Source of the DNA: Ovis canadensis
Lineage: Eukaryota > Chordata > Mammalia > Artiodactyla > Bovidae
Direction of reading: 5' to 3'
DNA length: 64,000 nt
Assembly: GCF_042477335.2 (NCBI RefSeq)
Contig: NC_091248.1
Coordinates: 114,356,501-114,420,500, forward strand
Under the pieces are notes generated by a model that did no database searches, was not told the origin of the DNA, and worked only from the letters and a program-made list of their open reading frames with translations. Both the position numbers and the translations under genes were made by a program. The stretch's first letter is position 1. Every line of letters starts with the position of its first letter. Of the stretch, positions 10,262-21,925 are shown piece after piece.

Positions 10262-10846
10262 GTCATATCAGTTCAGTTTAGTTGGTCAGTCGTGTCCAAC
10301 TCCTTGCAACCCCATGAATCACAGCACGCCAGGCCTCCCTGTCCATCACCAACTCCCAGAGTTCACTCAGACTCACATCCATCAAGTTGGTGATGCCATC
10401 CAGCCATCTCATCCTCTGTCATCCCCTTCTCCTCCTGCCCCCAATCCCTCCCAGCATCAGAGTCTTTTCCAATACGTCAGCTCTTTGCATGAGGTGGCCA
10501 AAGTACTGGAGTTTCAGCTTCAGCATCAGTCCTTCCAATGAACACCCAGGACTGATCTCCTTTAGGATGGACTGGTTGGATCTCCTTGCAGTCCAAGGGA
10601 CTCTCAAGAGTCTTCTCTGACACCACAGTTCAAAAGCATCTATTCTTAGGCACTCACAGTCCAACTCTCACATCCATACGTGACCACTGGAAAAACCATA
10701 GCCTTGACTAGATGGACCTTTGTTGGCAAAGTAATATCTCTGCTTTTGAATGTGCTATCTAGGTTGGTCATAACTTTCCTTTCAAGGAGTAAGCGTCTTT
10801 TAATTTCATGGCTGTAGTCACCATCTGCAGTGATTTTGTAGATACA
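10262..10846 (-). mobile_element. BovB 3' region in L1
   Basis: Antisense copy starting at the BovB 3' terminus 'tcagttcagtttagttggtc' and ending at 'gtagtcaccatctgcagtga'. It covers the last 180 or so codons of the [24 protein letters not shown] is readable on the minus strand. Broken by stops and a gap of missing ORF sequence near 10660. The L1 resumes on both sides. Confidence 0.92.
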
Positions 10847-11050
10847 ATAAAAAGAAAAAGAAAGGAAAAATATTCTCCTTGTGATGAGAACTCTTAGAAT
10901 CGACTCCCTTACCAACTTGTCCATATATCACAATGCAGTGTTAACTGTAATCATCATGCTGTACATTACATCTTTAGTATTTATTTGCTTTATAACTGAA
11001 TTTTTGTATCTTCTGATCACTTTCCTCCAAATCCTCTTCCCTCTGGTGTA
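10847..11050 (-). mobile_element. Second L1 3' UTR relic, part 2
   Basis: 'attctccttgtgatgagaac', 'tgctgtacattacatcttta' and 'cttctgatcactttcctcc' continue the L1 of 10138-10261. Confidence 0.75.
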
Positions 11051-12593
11051 GTTTCTTGACTGAACCTAGTCCAGGGGTGGGTTCCAAGAGGCACTATCCT
11101 TATTTTAACTCTACAATCATGGAAATAAAGCTCTTCATCAGCCTCTAGGCTGCCACTGATGTTAGCAGAGCTGGAGCCAACTAAATAAGATTTGACCCGT
11201 GCCAACTTTCCCAAGGCTTCTCATTTCCTTTGCATTTTCTCTTCCTCTATCCCCTACCTACATACTAATAAGAACTCACATGTTTTTGGATATACAGAGA
11301 ACAGGAGTTGGGGCTTTGGAAAAATATAAACCGGGTTTCCATCTACTACCACCTGAGGCGTGGTTGAGATTTGTTGTTGGGCTACAGACTGTAAAGTCGG
11401 ACATCTCAGTTACATGAAAATGTATAAGTCGCAATTCTTCCAAGAATTATGACCAGAAGGCAAGACATATAGTTTAGAACAGAATTCACAGTCAAGGCAA
11501 TTTTTGGTAAGCAGGTGTTAAAACGTGAGAGACAGGTAACTCTTCAGTATGTTAATCCACTGAGGTGTTTGGAATGTTTGTTACAGCTAGGCGAATGTAG
11601 TTTGTGTGTGTGTATGTGTGTCCTGGGGAGGCAGGCATGAAAGATTCAGAAGGAATTTCTCAGAATGGAAAGTTCTCTGGGGTGGGCATCTTGGCTGCTC
11701 TTCAACTAGATTCCGCAGAAGGAGGACAGTGCTGAAATTTTATGGAGGAAGTGGTTAGTTTGTCTGTGAGTTAAATCCCATCTTCTCCCCTGAACTCTCG
11801 CCTGGGAGGGATCTGATGAACGGGTGTGAAGTTATACTATGAAGCTGTAATTTACAGTAAGTGGCCCAGCGGCCCAGCCTGTCGTTGTCGGAGCCAGTGG
11901 GTGGCCCGGCTGGAACCCTGGAGAGGTAGCAATGGAGGAGGCTAGTCTCCGAGCCCAGCAGGCTTCAGGAAGAGAGGTAGCTATGAGGGGAATTTCCTGC
12001 CTTCGCAATCCTTCATGCCAATAACCACAGCTTAGCAAATCCACCTCCTGGCTACTTTGGGGGAATTTGAAAAAAAAAAAAAACAAAAAAAAAAACCACA
12101 ACAAAAACCTCACAAGCTCTTTTGGGTTTGTCCTTAAAATCCAGACCCAGTTCATGGCTGTTCATTTCTGAATCAGATTTTAGTAAAAACAAAAACCCTG
12201 ACACCTAGTTTATTTCATCAATTGTCAAAATGGAAGAAACTCATCTTCTTTTTCTTCTTTGTAAAGAAATTTTGGGGTCGGGGAGAATTTGTTCTTGAAA
12301 GATTAAGAAGTGGGTGGAGAGCTGGGAGAGGTTAGGAAAATGCTTCGGATTTTGGATGGCGCCATCGGAGCTGGTGCCGGCCAGGGGCTGGAATGGGACT
12401 GACTGGGGTGGGTTGAGGCTGTCGGTGGCTGATTATACACAGTGTCGTCATTTTAAGAGAAGGGGGGAGACCCGTCTAGGGAAAGGAACAAGGAATTCAA
12501 GTAACAGACAGGCACCACCCCTGCCTGTTGTGAGGTTGCGAGAGATGTGAGCTGTGACCCCACGGGGCACTCATTAGGACCCCAGGGAACAGT
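11051..12593. other. Unique sequence
   Basis: No exon recognised. Contains a short (TG)n at 11600-11620 and an A-rich tract with C interruptions at 12069-12104. Open frames of 60-107 codons have no recognisable motif. Confidence 0.35.
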
Positions 12594-12604
12594 CTCCCTA
12601 TCTT

Positions 12605-12969
12605 CAACTTATTTGACTCAGTTCAGTCGCTTGGTCGTGTCCAACTCTTTGTGACCCCATGGACTGCAGCATGCCAGGCTTCCCTGTCCATCACCAACTC
12701 CCAGAGCTTGATCAAATTCATGTCCATCGAATTGATGGTGCCAGCCAACCATCTCCCTTCTCCAGGGGATCTTCCCAACCCAGGGATTGAACCCAGGTCT
12801 CCTGCATTGCAGATGGATTCTTTACCAACTGATCCACAAGGGAAACCCAAGAACACTGAAGTGGGTAGCCTCTCCCTTTCCCAGGGGATCTTGTTGACCC
12901 AGGAATTAAACCGGGGTTGCCTGCGTTGCAGGCAGATTCTTTACCAACTGAGCTATCCGAGAAGACTTC
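12605..12969 (-). mobile_element. Dimeric Bov-tA SINE with TSD
   Basis: Antisense copy with one BovB-derived body (about 12616-12752) and two tRNA-Glu-like heads in tandem (about 12753-12850 and 12860-12967, each with 'ttctttaccaactga'). The 11-base repeat CTCCCTATCTT at 12594-12604 and 12970-12980 shows it inserted as one unit. Confidence 0.9.
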
Positions 12970-12980
12970 CTCCCTATCTT

Positions 12981-13539
12981 AGAAAAGCCAAGTGGGAGGT
13001 GTCTGTCTCGATTTGAAGGAGCTTGGAAAACAGTAATGGATTAGGTCAGCTGGTGCAGACGAAGTGTTCCTGGGGTACACATGGGGGTACTTGGAGGGAC
13101 AGACTGCTTAAAGGGGAGATGGGAGGTCTGAAAGGCTCGAGTAAAGGCTGTTTAGCAATGAAATCTACACCTGATTGTCCTCTTCCCTTTTCTTAGTAGA
13201 GAAAGTGGAATTCATTAGGAAAAGGAAGAGGAGGTGTGGTGTGGAAGAAAGGTGAGATCAAGGGCTGAGAGAGAAGAGCAAGAGGGATTGAGGTGGAATT
13301 TGTGTCCCCAGCCCCCATGCTTGCCTGTGGTCTGTTCTATCCCAGGAAATGTGTGAGGACAGGAGGACTTCACTGGTGGGTGCTCAGGCTAAATGTTAGA
13401 CAGCACAGTAGTAATCATTCAGGCCATTAGGAATTCACGTCTTTGTGGGTTCAAGCAGTATTTGTTGAATGAATCTTAAGGCAGAGTGATTATTTTTTAT
13501 AAGTATCACCCAAGTGATTGTTCCCAAGCTTTTATCTTC
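12981..13539. other. Unique sequence
   Basis: No exon seen. A faint L2/MIR-like tail ('cagtatttgttgaatgaatc') lies at 13455-13480. Confidence 0.3.
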
Positions 13540-13668
13540 TTTCTTTCTTTTTGTGTTTTGGCCGCTCCACTTGGCTTGCAGGATCTTAGATCCTGACCAG
13601 TGATTAAACCCTGGGCCCACGACAGGGAGAGTGCTGCGTCCTAACCACTACACTGCCAGGGAACTTCC
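13540..13668 (-). mobile_element. CHR-type SINE
   Basis: Antisense copy: T-rich start, 'ttttggccgctccacttgg' and head end 'cactacactgccagggaac'. Confidence 0.75.
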
Positions 13669-14394
13669 CTCCAGTCTTCTCTTTGCATGGCCCAGAAAGA
13701 CCTTTTCTGTGGTTAAACAGATGCCTGACTGTGTGCTGGAGTTTCAGCATGCACTGCACTTAGGCTCACAAGGTGTGGTGTGGACATGGTTAGAGCCAAT
13801 GTTAGACAAACAGCAGAAGGAAGAAGAAAGAGTGATGGGAACTCATGGAAGGAATTGGCAGCTCCATTTGCTGGAAGTGTTTCAGAGACCTGGTCCACAG
13901 TCCCTCTGTGAGCCTGGTTCTTTCCCACACACCTCAAAGGAGAAACTACTGTAGTTTTCCATGGAGGACAGGAGAGCTGGATGGAGTAGACACATTTATG
14001 TACATCTTACCATGGTGGCTGGCCTCGCTCAAGTTGCTTCCAGTGGGTAGAAGCACAGCATGTTTCCTTCATGAATATACATCATTTGCTGACAAGAAAT
14101 GGAATGCGTGTGTTTCTTGTGCTTGAATAAGACTTGTTGTCTTTGTTGGTGCAGGAGTTACAACTCTGTGCGGAAGCAACCACTGTCTGCTCTGCAGTTC
14201 AGAGAAAACATTGTCATAATATAAGAGCTTGGTGGCAGCTCTTAATCGGAGAATAGGTTGAACTGGAGGACTCCAGGGATGAAAGGAGCCTCAGGGTCAG
14301 CTCTTTTCTCTCACATGCTGTGACCTGTGGAGGGTGACTTTAGCTAAAGTTCATCTGAGTGGAGAATTGAAATAGGCACATAACACTAATTTTT
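13669..14394. other. Unique sequence
   Basis: No repeat or exon recognised. Frames of about 93-107 codons at 13631-14126 partly run out of the CHR SINE and look random. Confidence 0.3.
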
Positions 14395-14820
14395 TAAAAA
14401 TCATGTCAACATAAACTGAAAAAAAGGCAAATATCCATCAACGGGAGAATGGATAAACAAAATGTGGTATGTTTGTAGAATAGAATGCCATCCTCAAATA
14501 AAAAGAATGAATTACTGATACATCATGGATAAACCTAAAAAATATTATTATATTGAGCAAAAGAATATGAGGTTGAAGAATAGGCAAAACTATACTATGG
14601 TGATAGAAGTAAAAAAAAAAAAAAGTGGTCACCTGTTGTGGTGAGGGTGGCTATTGACTGGAACAAGGCATGCAAGAGCTTTCTGAAATGATGGAAATGT
14701 TTTTTACTTTTATCCAGCTGCAGGCTGCAAGGGTGTGTGTCTGTCACTGAGCTGTATACTGACGAGCTGTACATTTTACGGCATGTAAATTATACCAGAA
14801 ATGAAAAAAAAAAAAAAACA
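14395..14820 (+). mobile_element. L1 3' end with A tail
   Basis: 'gcaaatatccatcaacggga', 'gaatggataaacaaaatgtg' and 'gtaaattataccagaaatg' are the sense L1 ORF2 tail and 3' UTR, ending in poly(A) at about 14804-14818. A second internal A tract is at 14611-14624. Confidence 0.8.
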
Positions 14821-15725
14821 AATCAAAATCCAAACAGTGAGCAATACAGAATGGAAAATATGTGGTTAACTGACCAAGGAACATTGATTGTTGATAAGCT
14901 CGATGAAGAAAACGGAATAGTAAACAAAACTAATAGAAGTCCACTTGCCCAGCAGTTTGAGCGACTTGGACCTGTTACTTAATGTCTCTGAATTTTCGTT
15001 TTTCTTCCATTAAAAAAAGAGAGGGCTCATTTGTTTGTTGTGCACAGTCTGCCACGTCAGATGGCACTGGGTTCGCAGGAGGAGGACACAGGCCCCGATT
15101 GCAGACCTGAGGCTATGCTGCCAGAGGAGGGAGCGCAGCCACACAGAAACCAGCGTGGCTGCCAAAGCTGGCCCTGCCCTGCCTCCCTCTCCTGCTTTTC
15201 TGGTTACAGCCAGCACCGCAGGAGCTGTGAAAAGACCTGTGTTTAGGGCCAGACGGGAGCCTCTCTTCTTCCTCCCAGAGCATTGCTTCTCCTGTGATCC
15301 AAAGCCACTCTTGTCCTCCAGCCCAACAGCCTTGAAAGGCTCTTTCTGTTTGGGGAATGCATCTGAAGCCAGGGAGGGAGGGACAGAGACAGAAAGAGAG
15401 AGAATGAATCTGAGGGCACTTGCCTCACACCCAGTCCCAGTGCCTAAAATAGGTGGCCAAGAATCCCAGTCTTTCTTCCCTGCAGGGAGACTGATGACAA
15501 AGTTCCTCCTTCAGGTAGTTCCAAAGACCATACAGAGGGACTGACGCCTCCCCTCCCCAGTCCAGCACCCAGGCCACTGAGCTGGCTTTGAGTGGGGTCC
15601 CTCCTATCCCTTCACTGCCTCAGAGCCCCCCAGAAGGGGGGACAAGGTGAGGGGGGGTGTATAATTTGGACCTGGATACCAGAGTAGCATCTGGGTAATT
15701 TTCCATCTTGCTTCGTTTACTCAAG
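14821..15725. other. Unique sequence
   Basis: A plus frame at 15035-15544 is open for 169 codons but shows no family motif and has an unlike composition in each third. No RNA gene seen. G-rich patches occur at 15636-15660. Confidence 0.3.
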
Positions 15726-16120
15726 CCTTTCCTCCTGATGCAGGGAGGCAGACAGGTTGTGTCTCTTGTTTGCTGATGGGAAAACTAAGCTCCTAGATAA
15801 AGACCTCCTAGTGGAGGTCCTGGGCAGAGGTCATACTCGCCCTCCCCAATTTACACTCAGGATCCACACAGGAAGCCAGCTTATCATCTCGACTGGGAGC
15901 AGAATCAACAGACCTTGGTCTAGACATTCTTCTCACAGGAGCAGAGTTCAGTGAAAGCACAAATATTGACCCTGTGAAAACCATAGATTCTTAGGCAGGA
16001 AGAAAAATGGAGATCAGAGACTCCAGGGCTATTTTATAGATGAGGAAACATAAGCTGGGAAGTAAGTTGCTCAGAGGCAAAGGCCAATCAGTGATAGAAC
16101 CAGGAAAAGAACAGAAGTGG
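15726..16120 (+). mobile_element. MIR-like fragments
   Basis: 'tgctgatgggaaaactaagc' (about 15770-15792) and 'ttttatagatgaggaaacat' to 'gatagaaccaggaaaagaa' (about 16030-16110) are MIR core motifs. The stretch between is unique. Confidence 0.5.
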
Positions 16121-16186
16121 CCATGTGGACTCAAAATTCCTGAGCCAACTGGATAGAATTGATCATAGCATATTTGCCCCTGTAGA

Positions 16187-16309
16187 CCAGGCTTCTCAAC
16201 CTTGGCACTACTCACATTTTGGCCTGGATACTTCCTTGTTTGGGGGCACTATTCTGTGCATTGTAGGATGTTTAGCAGTATTCCTGACTTCTACCAACTA
16301 AATGCTAGT
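16187..16309 (+). mobile_element. hAT MITE (MER20/MER5-type), left half
   Basis: 'cttctcaaccttggcactac', 'ctgtgcattgtaggatgttt' and 'agcagtattcctgacttcta' are diagnostic of this Charlie-derived MITE. The right half is at 16520-16600, after a Bov-tA insertion. Confidence 0.8.
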
Positions 16310-16519
16310 GAAGTGAAGTGAAGTGAAGTGACTCAGTTGTGTCCGACTCTTTGTGACCCCATGGACTGTAGCCTACCAGACTCCTCCATCCATGGAATCT
16401 TCCAGGCAAGAATACTGGAGTGGGTTGTCATCGCCTTCTCCAGGGGATCTTCCTGATGCAGGGATCGAACCCAGGTCACCCACATTGTGGGCAGACACTT
16501 TACCATCTGAACTACCTGG
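16310..16519 (-). mobile_element. Bov-tA SINE inside the MITE
   Basis: Antisense copy with a (GAAGT)n tail at 16310-16330, body, and head ending 'ctgaactacctggg'. The MITE text is continuous if this block is removed. Confidence 0.92.
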
Positions 16520-16600
16520 GACCCAGTTGTGATAACCAAAAATGCCCCAGACACTGCTAGATGTCTTCTGGGGGATGGAATTGTCCATGGTTGAGAAGCT
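16520..16600 (+). mobile_element. hAT MITE, right half
   Basis: 'cccagttgtgataaccaaaa' and 'ccatggttgagaagct' complete the element begun at 16187. The end is the inverted form of its start. Confidence 0.8.
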
Positions 16601-17141
16601 AAAAGATGCTTGCTCCTTGGAAGAAAAGCTATGACAAACCTAGATAGTGTATTAAAAAGCAGAGACATCACTTTGCTAACAAAGGTCCATAGAGTCAAAG
16701 CTATGGTTTTTCTGGTAGTCATGTACAGATGAGATGGGTGGATCATAAAGAAAGCTGAGCATTGAAGAACTGATGCTTTTGAACTGTGGTGTTGGAGAAG
16801 AACCTTGAGAGTCCCTTGGACACCAAGGAGATCCAACCAGTCAATCCTAAAGGAAATCAACCTCGAATAATCATTGGAAGGATGGATGCTGAACCTGAAG
16901 CTCCAATACTTTGGCCGCCTGATGTGAAGAACCAACTCATTGGAAAGACCCTGATGCTGGGAAAGACCGAAGGCAGGAGGAGAAGGGGACGACCAAGGAT
17001 GAGATGGTTGGATAATATCACCGACTCTGTGTACATGAGATTGAGCAAACTCTGGGAGATAGTGAAGGACAGGGAAGCCTGGCGTGCTGCAGTCTGTGGG
17101 GTCACAAAGAATTGGACACAACTTAGCAACTGAACAACAAC
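16601..17141 (+). mobile_element. BovB 3' region, sense
   Basis: Starts abruptly inside the RT ORF ('gatgcttgctccttggaaga') right at the MITE end and runs to the 3' terminus 'acttagcaactgaacaaca'. It reads in pieces such as [18 protein letters not shown], with several frameshifts. The 290-codon frame on the other strand (17205-16333) is only the antisense of this block plus the Bov-tA. Confidence 0.92.
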
Positions 17142-18429
17142 GAGAAGCAGTGCAACGGAAAGCCCGTGCTGTCAATTCAACGTGCAAAGATGCACTGTGG
17201 TCCACTTACTTTTTTGTAAAGCTGTTTGGGTATTAGTCTGTAAGTTCTTCAAGGGCACAGACAGGGTCTGATTTACCTTGATGTTTCCTGTGTCTTGAGA
17301 CAGTACCTGGCAGGTGAGAGACAGGCAATCAAGGGTTTTGAATGAGTGAATGAACCAACTCCCTGGGAGACCCTGAAATGTAAACTTCCACTCCCTCGAT
17401 ATCTTGTATTATGTTAAGCATCAGCCAGGCAGAGGGATGAGGAGGAGCAGGAGAGTGACCTGCATGACCTTCCATCAGCAGGAAGGGGGGCCTCCTGTTC
17501 GTAATTTGCTTGGTCATCCATGGTCCTGGCCCCACAGAAGTATCTTCTCCTTGAGCTCCTTTCCTTGTGCTCCAGGCTTAATTATGTGGCTTCTTTTCAT
17601 TCTTGCAAAACAATAGAAATGGATACTGTATCATAGAGACTTTTCTCACTGAGGGTTAAGCCAGAATTCTGGAATGTTAAGCCCGAGATTCTCACATTTG
17701 GAAGCCAGAGGTCCCTAAATACTAAGGAGTCATAAAATTCTGACATTGGGAAAATTCATATATAAAGTTTAAGAGGAAACATTCCTACCACGAAATCTCT
17801 GCTACTGTTTCTCTTAAAATCCCAGAAATTTTCACCAGTGTTGTGTTTGCGCAAGTGACTGGACTCTTGTGTGTGTCTGTTTTCCAAACAATTAAGTGCT
17901 TGAGAGGGTAGAGTTCTTTTTTGTAAGATGGGGAAAAAAAAGCTTTCAGAGGAGCTTATATTCAAAGTTATAAAGTATAAATTCCAGTCATTTTTAAGAG
18001 TCACTGGATTCTTGTGACTGGAACTTTATGTTTTATGGTTTACTTTGGGCAGAATAAAAGTGGAAGTAATAGAAAAAACAAGCTGTGGGTTACATGGATC
18101 TTATAGGGGAATTAATGAAAAAAGACTGACATTTCCAAAGATTTTACTGGGAAATTAATTCAAATGGACAAGTTGACTTGAATGTAAATGGTGAAAGAGG
18201 ATATAAACAGAAATAAGAACAAAAAGGGAAATAAAGAAGTGGCAGTGAGACGGAAGAATGATTTTGTTAGAATGATTGGGTGCTATTGACCTAAGATGAT
18301 TTTAAAGGTGGATTTTACCAAGCTGCTGAAGTGCATCCAAGACCATAGAACCATCATGTCTGGCCACATGCTATTAGCATTTATATGATAGCTCTTCAGC
18401 CTAAATTTTATCATGGATAATGACTGTTA
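17142..18429. other. Mostly unique, with one L2-like fragment
   Basis: 'gtctgtaagttcttcaaggg' and 'gtacctggcaggtgagag' (17235-17355) resemble an L2 3' end. The AT-rich stretch 17640-18429 holds no recognised repeat, exon or RNA. Confidence 0.4.
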
Positions 18430-18500
18430 ATTAAAAAAATGTATTGACATATAGTTGATTTACAATGCTGTGTTTAATTTCTGCTGTACAGGAAACTGAT
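18430..18500 (-). mobile_element. L1 3' end fragment
   Basis: 'tgacatatagttgatttaca' and 'atttctgctgtacaggaaac' are the artiodactyl L1 3' end, ending in the TA/TG tract. Confidence 0.7.
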
Positions 18501-18505
18501 TCAGT

Positions 18506-18542
<37 letters not shown>

Positions 18543-18543
18543 A
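18501..18543. repeat. (TA)n(TG)n compound microsatellite
   Basis: About eight TA units run straight into about eleven TG units. Confidence 0.9.
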
Positions 18544-18743
18544 GGCTTCCCTGATAGCTCAGTTGGTAAAGAATCTGCCTGCAATGCAGGAGACCTGGGT
18601 TCGATCCCTCAGTTGGGAAGATTCCCTGGAGGAAGATATGGCAACCCATTCCAGTATTCTTGCTCAGAGGAGTTTGGTGGGCTACAGTCCATGGGGTTGC
18701 AAAGAGTCAGACATGACTGAGCGACTAAGCACAGCACAGCACA
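18544..18743 (+). mobile_element. Bov-tA SINE
   Basis: Sense copy: 'ggcttccctgatagctcag' head with A box, B box 'gggttcgatccc' (18598-18609), BovB-related body and (CACAG)n tail. Confidence 0.93.
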
Positions 18744-18893
18744 TGACCTTAGGCAAACAAGTCTGAAGCAGTCAGACACGAAATATTCCCAGTGAGATTT
18801 ATCTCTGATGCTTCTCAGTGCTGAACTTGGACCCATATCATTTTATGTGCTTCTGGTGTGTATGCACACAGATGCTCCTTTCCAGTTGACCAG

Positions 18894-19197
18894 TCCAAAC
18901 CAGTCAATCCTAAAAGAAACCAACTCTGAATCTTCACTGAAAGGACTAAACCTGAAGCTCCAATACTTTGGTCACGTGATACAAAGAGCCGACTCGTTGG
19001 AAAAGACCCTGATGCTGGGAAAGATTGAAGGCAAAAGGAGAAGGGGCCAGCAGAGGATGAGATGGTTAGACAGCATCACCAACTCAATGGACACGAGTTA
19101 GAGCAAATTCTGAAAGATAGTGAAGGACAGGGAAGCCTGGTATGCTGTAGTCCATGGGACTGCGGAGAGTTGGACACAACTTAGTGACCGAACAACG
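18894..19197 (+). mobile_element. BovB 3' region, sense
   Basis: Covers the last 90 or so codons of the RT ORF (QPNQSILKE to the basic [13 protein letters not shown] motif) and the 3' end 'cttagtgaccgaacaacga'. An in-frame stop interrupts it. Heavily 5'-truncated. Confidence 0.9.
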
Positions 19198-19375
19198 ACT
19201 GTCTAAAACTGTGTGGTAGCCAGAGCCAGCTGCTGGGGAGGGTACAGTAGATGAGTGCGGGGAGGGATGATGGGATCAGGTTCAGACCTAACACATAAAA
19301 ACACAGGACCCAGTTAAACTTGAATTTCAGATAAAAAAAATGCTTTTTTAAAAAAAGTATAAGTATATCCCCTGT

Positions 19376-19589
19376 GAAAGTGAAAGTTAAGTCACTCAGT
19401 CATGTCTGACTCTTTGTGACACCATGGGCTGTAGACTTACCAGGCTCCTCCATCCATGGGATTTTCCAGGCAAGAGTACTGGAGTGGGTTGCCATTTCCT
19501 TCTCCAGGGGATCTTCCCAACCCAGGGACTGAACCTGGATTGCCTGCTTTGCAGGCAAACGTTTTGCCATCTGGACCACCAGGGAAGTC
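19376..19589 (-). mobile_element. Bov-tA SINE with TSD
   Basis: Antisense copy. The 11-base repeat ATATCCCCTGT at 19365-19375 and 19590-19600 is exact, which points to a fairly young insertion. Confidence 0.94.
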
Positions 19590-19600
19590 ATATCCCCTGT

Positions 19601-21189
19601 AGCGCACAGATATACTTATATACTTAAAACATTATTCACTGTTCATCTGAAATTCAAATCTAACCAGGCTTCCTGTGTTTTATCTGGCATCCTTTCTTGG
19701 GACTCTCAGCAGCCAAGAAGCCGGGATCCTTGATGATGGTAGTGATGTGGAGGGCATTGTGATGCCTCTGTATCAGATGGAAGGTGGCTGCTCAGGTCCC
19801 CTCTCTCACGCCTCACATCACCTGGGGTTTCTAGATGAGCCAGGAAGTACTCTTGCCTTGTAGATATCCAGGCAGTAAAGGAAGGACAGAATAGCATTTG
19901 TAGGTCATTGCTACCATAAAGTTCTTTCTCTAGTTCCCTTTTGTCTTGCTCCAGCAAGAGGAACAACTCAGTCCTTTAAGGATTTGTGGACAGAGGAAAT
20001 GTGACTGGATAAAGCTACCGCACTCTGGAGCGTGTGTCCTGGGGAGATAATGGCTCTCACCCTGCTAAAATAAATGGTCTGCTTTGTTCCTGAATAATAA
20101 TCAGTTGGCAGTTTTGTTCTCTTTTCCCGGCAGCTGGATGAGGACATTCTGATTTCTGAGGAAAACGGGTGACCTGGGGCTGGCCATGTTGGACAGAGCG
20201 GGCAGGGAGAGTCACCACACCTGGGAGCCCCCTGTGGTGACAAAGACCCTGCTGCAAAGGCTGTCTTAATGCCCGAAGGTCTGCCATAAGTCTTAAGGTT
20301 AATGACCTTCACCATAAAAAATGCATTATTCTCTGTGAATCAAAACATCCTCTTGGAATGAATTGACCCCATTTTTTTTTTTAAAGCTTATAAACAAGGG
20401 AAACTTATTTCTCATTGAATTAGTTCCCTAGAGTCTTCCTAACCCCACATTTGGCTGAGAGCAGGGTCTTAAGTGTCATTGGATTCTAGGCCAGGCAATT
20501 CTTTGGGGGCCTGAGAGATAAGAGAGGTTGACCCACAGAGGCAGAATATGACAAAAACCTAGAAATTAAGGGACTGGGCAGTTCACGAGGACTGGGGAAG
20601 GTGGGGAGGGGAGGAACAAGAGACAGGAGAGCCCGAGGAGAGGATGGGGTGAAACTACCCACTTCACTTGCTGCCGTATTGGCTGGGGCTCCATGGATAG
20701 GAGCATCTCAGACAAGTTTGGGTTGGGCATAGCTGAGGTCAGAACACTGAGTTCCTGTCTTGCTCCTCTGAGACAGTCAGAGTCAGTCAGTTCTATTTGA
20801 TTTTCTCACCCATTCCTCCCAAATGTCAGGAGACAAATGAAACCACAGAGAGGGAAGTTTCTGTCCGGCTAAAGCCTGGAGGGGTGCATTAGGCTGCAGG
20901 GAAGGGAAAGCTTATATCCAGGGGATTGAACCTTAATGGGGTCTCTTTTTCTCATGTGATAGCAAGTCCGAGTGGTCGGTATGGGCTGGCGTGAAGCTCG
21001 AGCATGTCACCGGGGATATGGACTACATCTATCAGCCTGCGGTTGAAGAAGACATGGGGCTTGGTGTTCAGTGAGCTGCAGTGGCCCAGAAGAAAATCCC
21101 TGGCAGATATTCAAGTAGCCCTGGCATTCTGGGCCTTTCTGTTTGCCACCTGGAGACAAGCTCACCATCCGGAGATTGTGCTTCCCAGG
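19601..21189. other. Unique sequence
   Basis: No repeat recognised in 1.6 kb except short T or A runs at 20371-20380. Frames of up to 115 codons (20315-19968, minus) show no motif. A faint FCS-like exon was looked for and not found. Confidence 0.35.
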
Positions 21190-21200
21190 ACCACTCATCT

Positions 21201-21490
21201 TTATTTTTAAAACTTTTTTGGCTGTGCTGGGTCTTTGATGCTGAGTAGGGCTTTCTCCTAGTTGCAGCAAGTGGGCCTACTCTCTGGTTCCGGTGCACAG
21301 GCTTCTCACTGTGCTGTCTTCTCTTGTTGTGGAGCATGGGCTCCGGGCTTGAGGGCTTCAGTAGTTGTGGCTCACAGGCTTATTTGCCCTGGGGTATGTG
21401 GGATCTTCCCGGACCAGGGATCGAACCTATGACCCCTGCATTGGCAGGTGGATTCTTAACCATTGGACCACCAGGGAAGTTTCATCCAGT
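21201..21490 (-). mobile_element. CHR-type SINE with TSD
   Basis: Near full-length antisense copy: 'tttttggctgtgctgggtct' to 'ttggaccaccagggaagt'. Flanked by ACCACTCATCT (21190-21200) and ACCATTCATCT (21491-21501), 10 of 11 matching. Confidence 0.9.
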
Positions 21491-21608
21491 ACCATTCATC
21501 TCAATGAGTGGTTGAATGTTTCATTTCCCCCACAGATATTTGACCCCATCTAGGCACCCCCTGTGTCTCCCCCTCTATTTGGGAGGGTGCCAAGAACACT
21601 AGGCTTCT

Positions 21609-21925
21609 GGGCTTCCCTGATGGCTCAGTTGGTAAAGAATCCGCCTGCAATGCAAGAGACCCTGGTTTGATTCCTGGGCTGGGAAGATCCACTGGAGAAG
21701 CGATAAGCTACCCACTCCAGTATTTGGGGCTTCCTTTGTGGCTCAGCTGGTAAAGAATCCGCCTGCAATGCAGGAGACCTGGGATAGTCCCTGGGTTGGG
21801 AAAATCTCTTGGAGAAGAGAAAGGCTACCCACTCCAGTACTGTGGCCTGGAGAATTCCATGGACTGGAGAAATCCATGGGGTCGCAAAGAGTCGGACATG
21901 ACTGAGCGACTTTCATTTCACTTTA
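21609..21925 (+). mobile_element. Dimeric Bov-tA SINE
   Basis: Two tRNA-Glu-like heads in tandem (21609-21725 and 21727-21845; 'ggtaaagaatccgcctgcaa' occurs in both), then one BovB-derived body ending 'tgagcgactttcatttcac'. Same plan as the element at 12605, in the other orientation. Confidence 0.9.

Noticed and set aside
16333-17205. 290-codon minus-strand open frame
   Set aside because: It is the antisense of a Bov-tA plus the MITE end plus a sense BovB. It has no coding logic of its own.
18544-18620. Functional tRNA-Glu gene
   Set aside because: It is the head of a Bov-tA SINE with a BovB-derived body, and the cloverleaf is incomplete.
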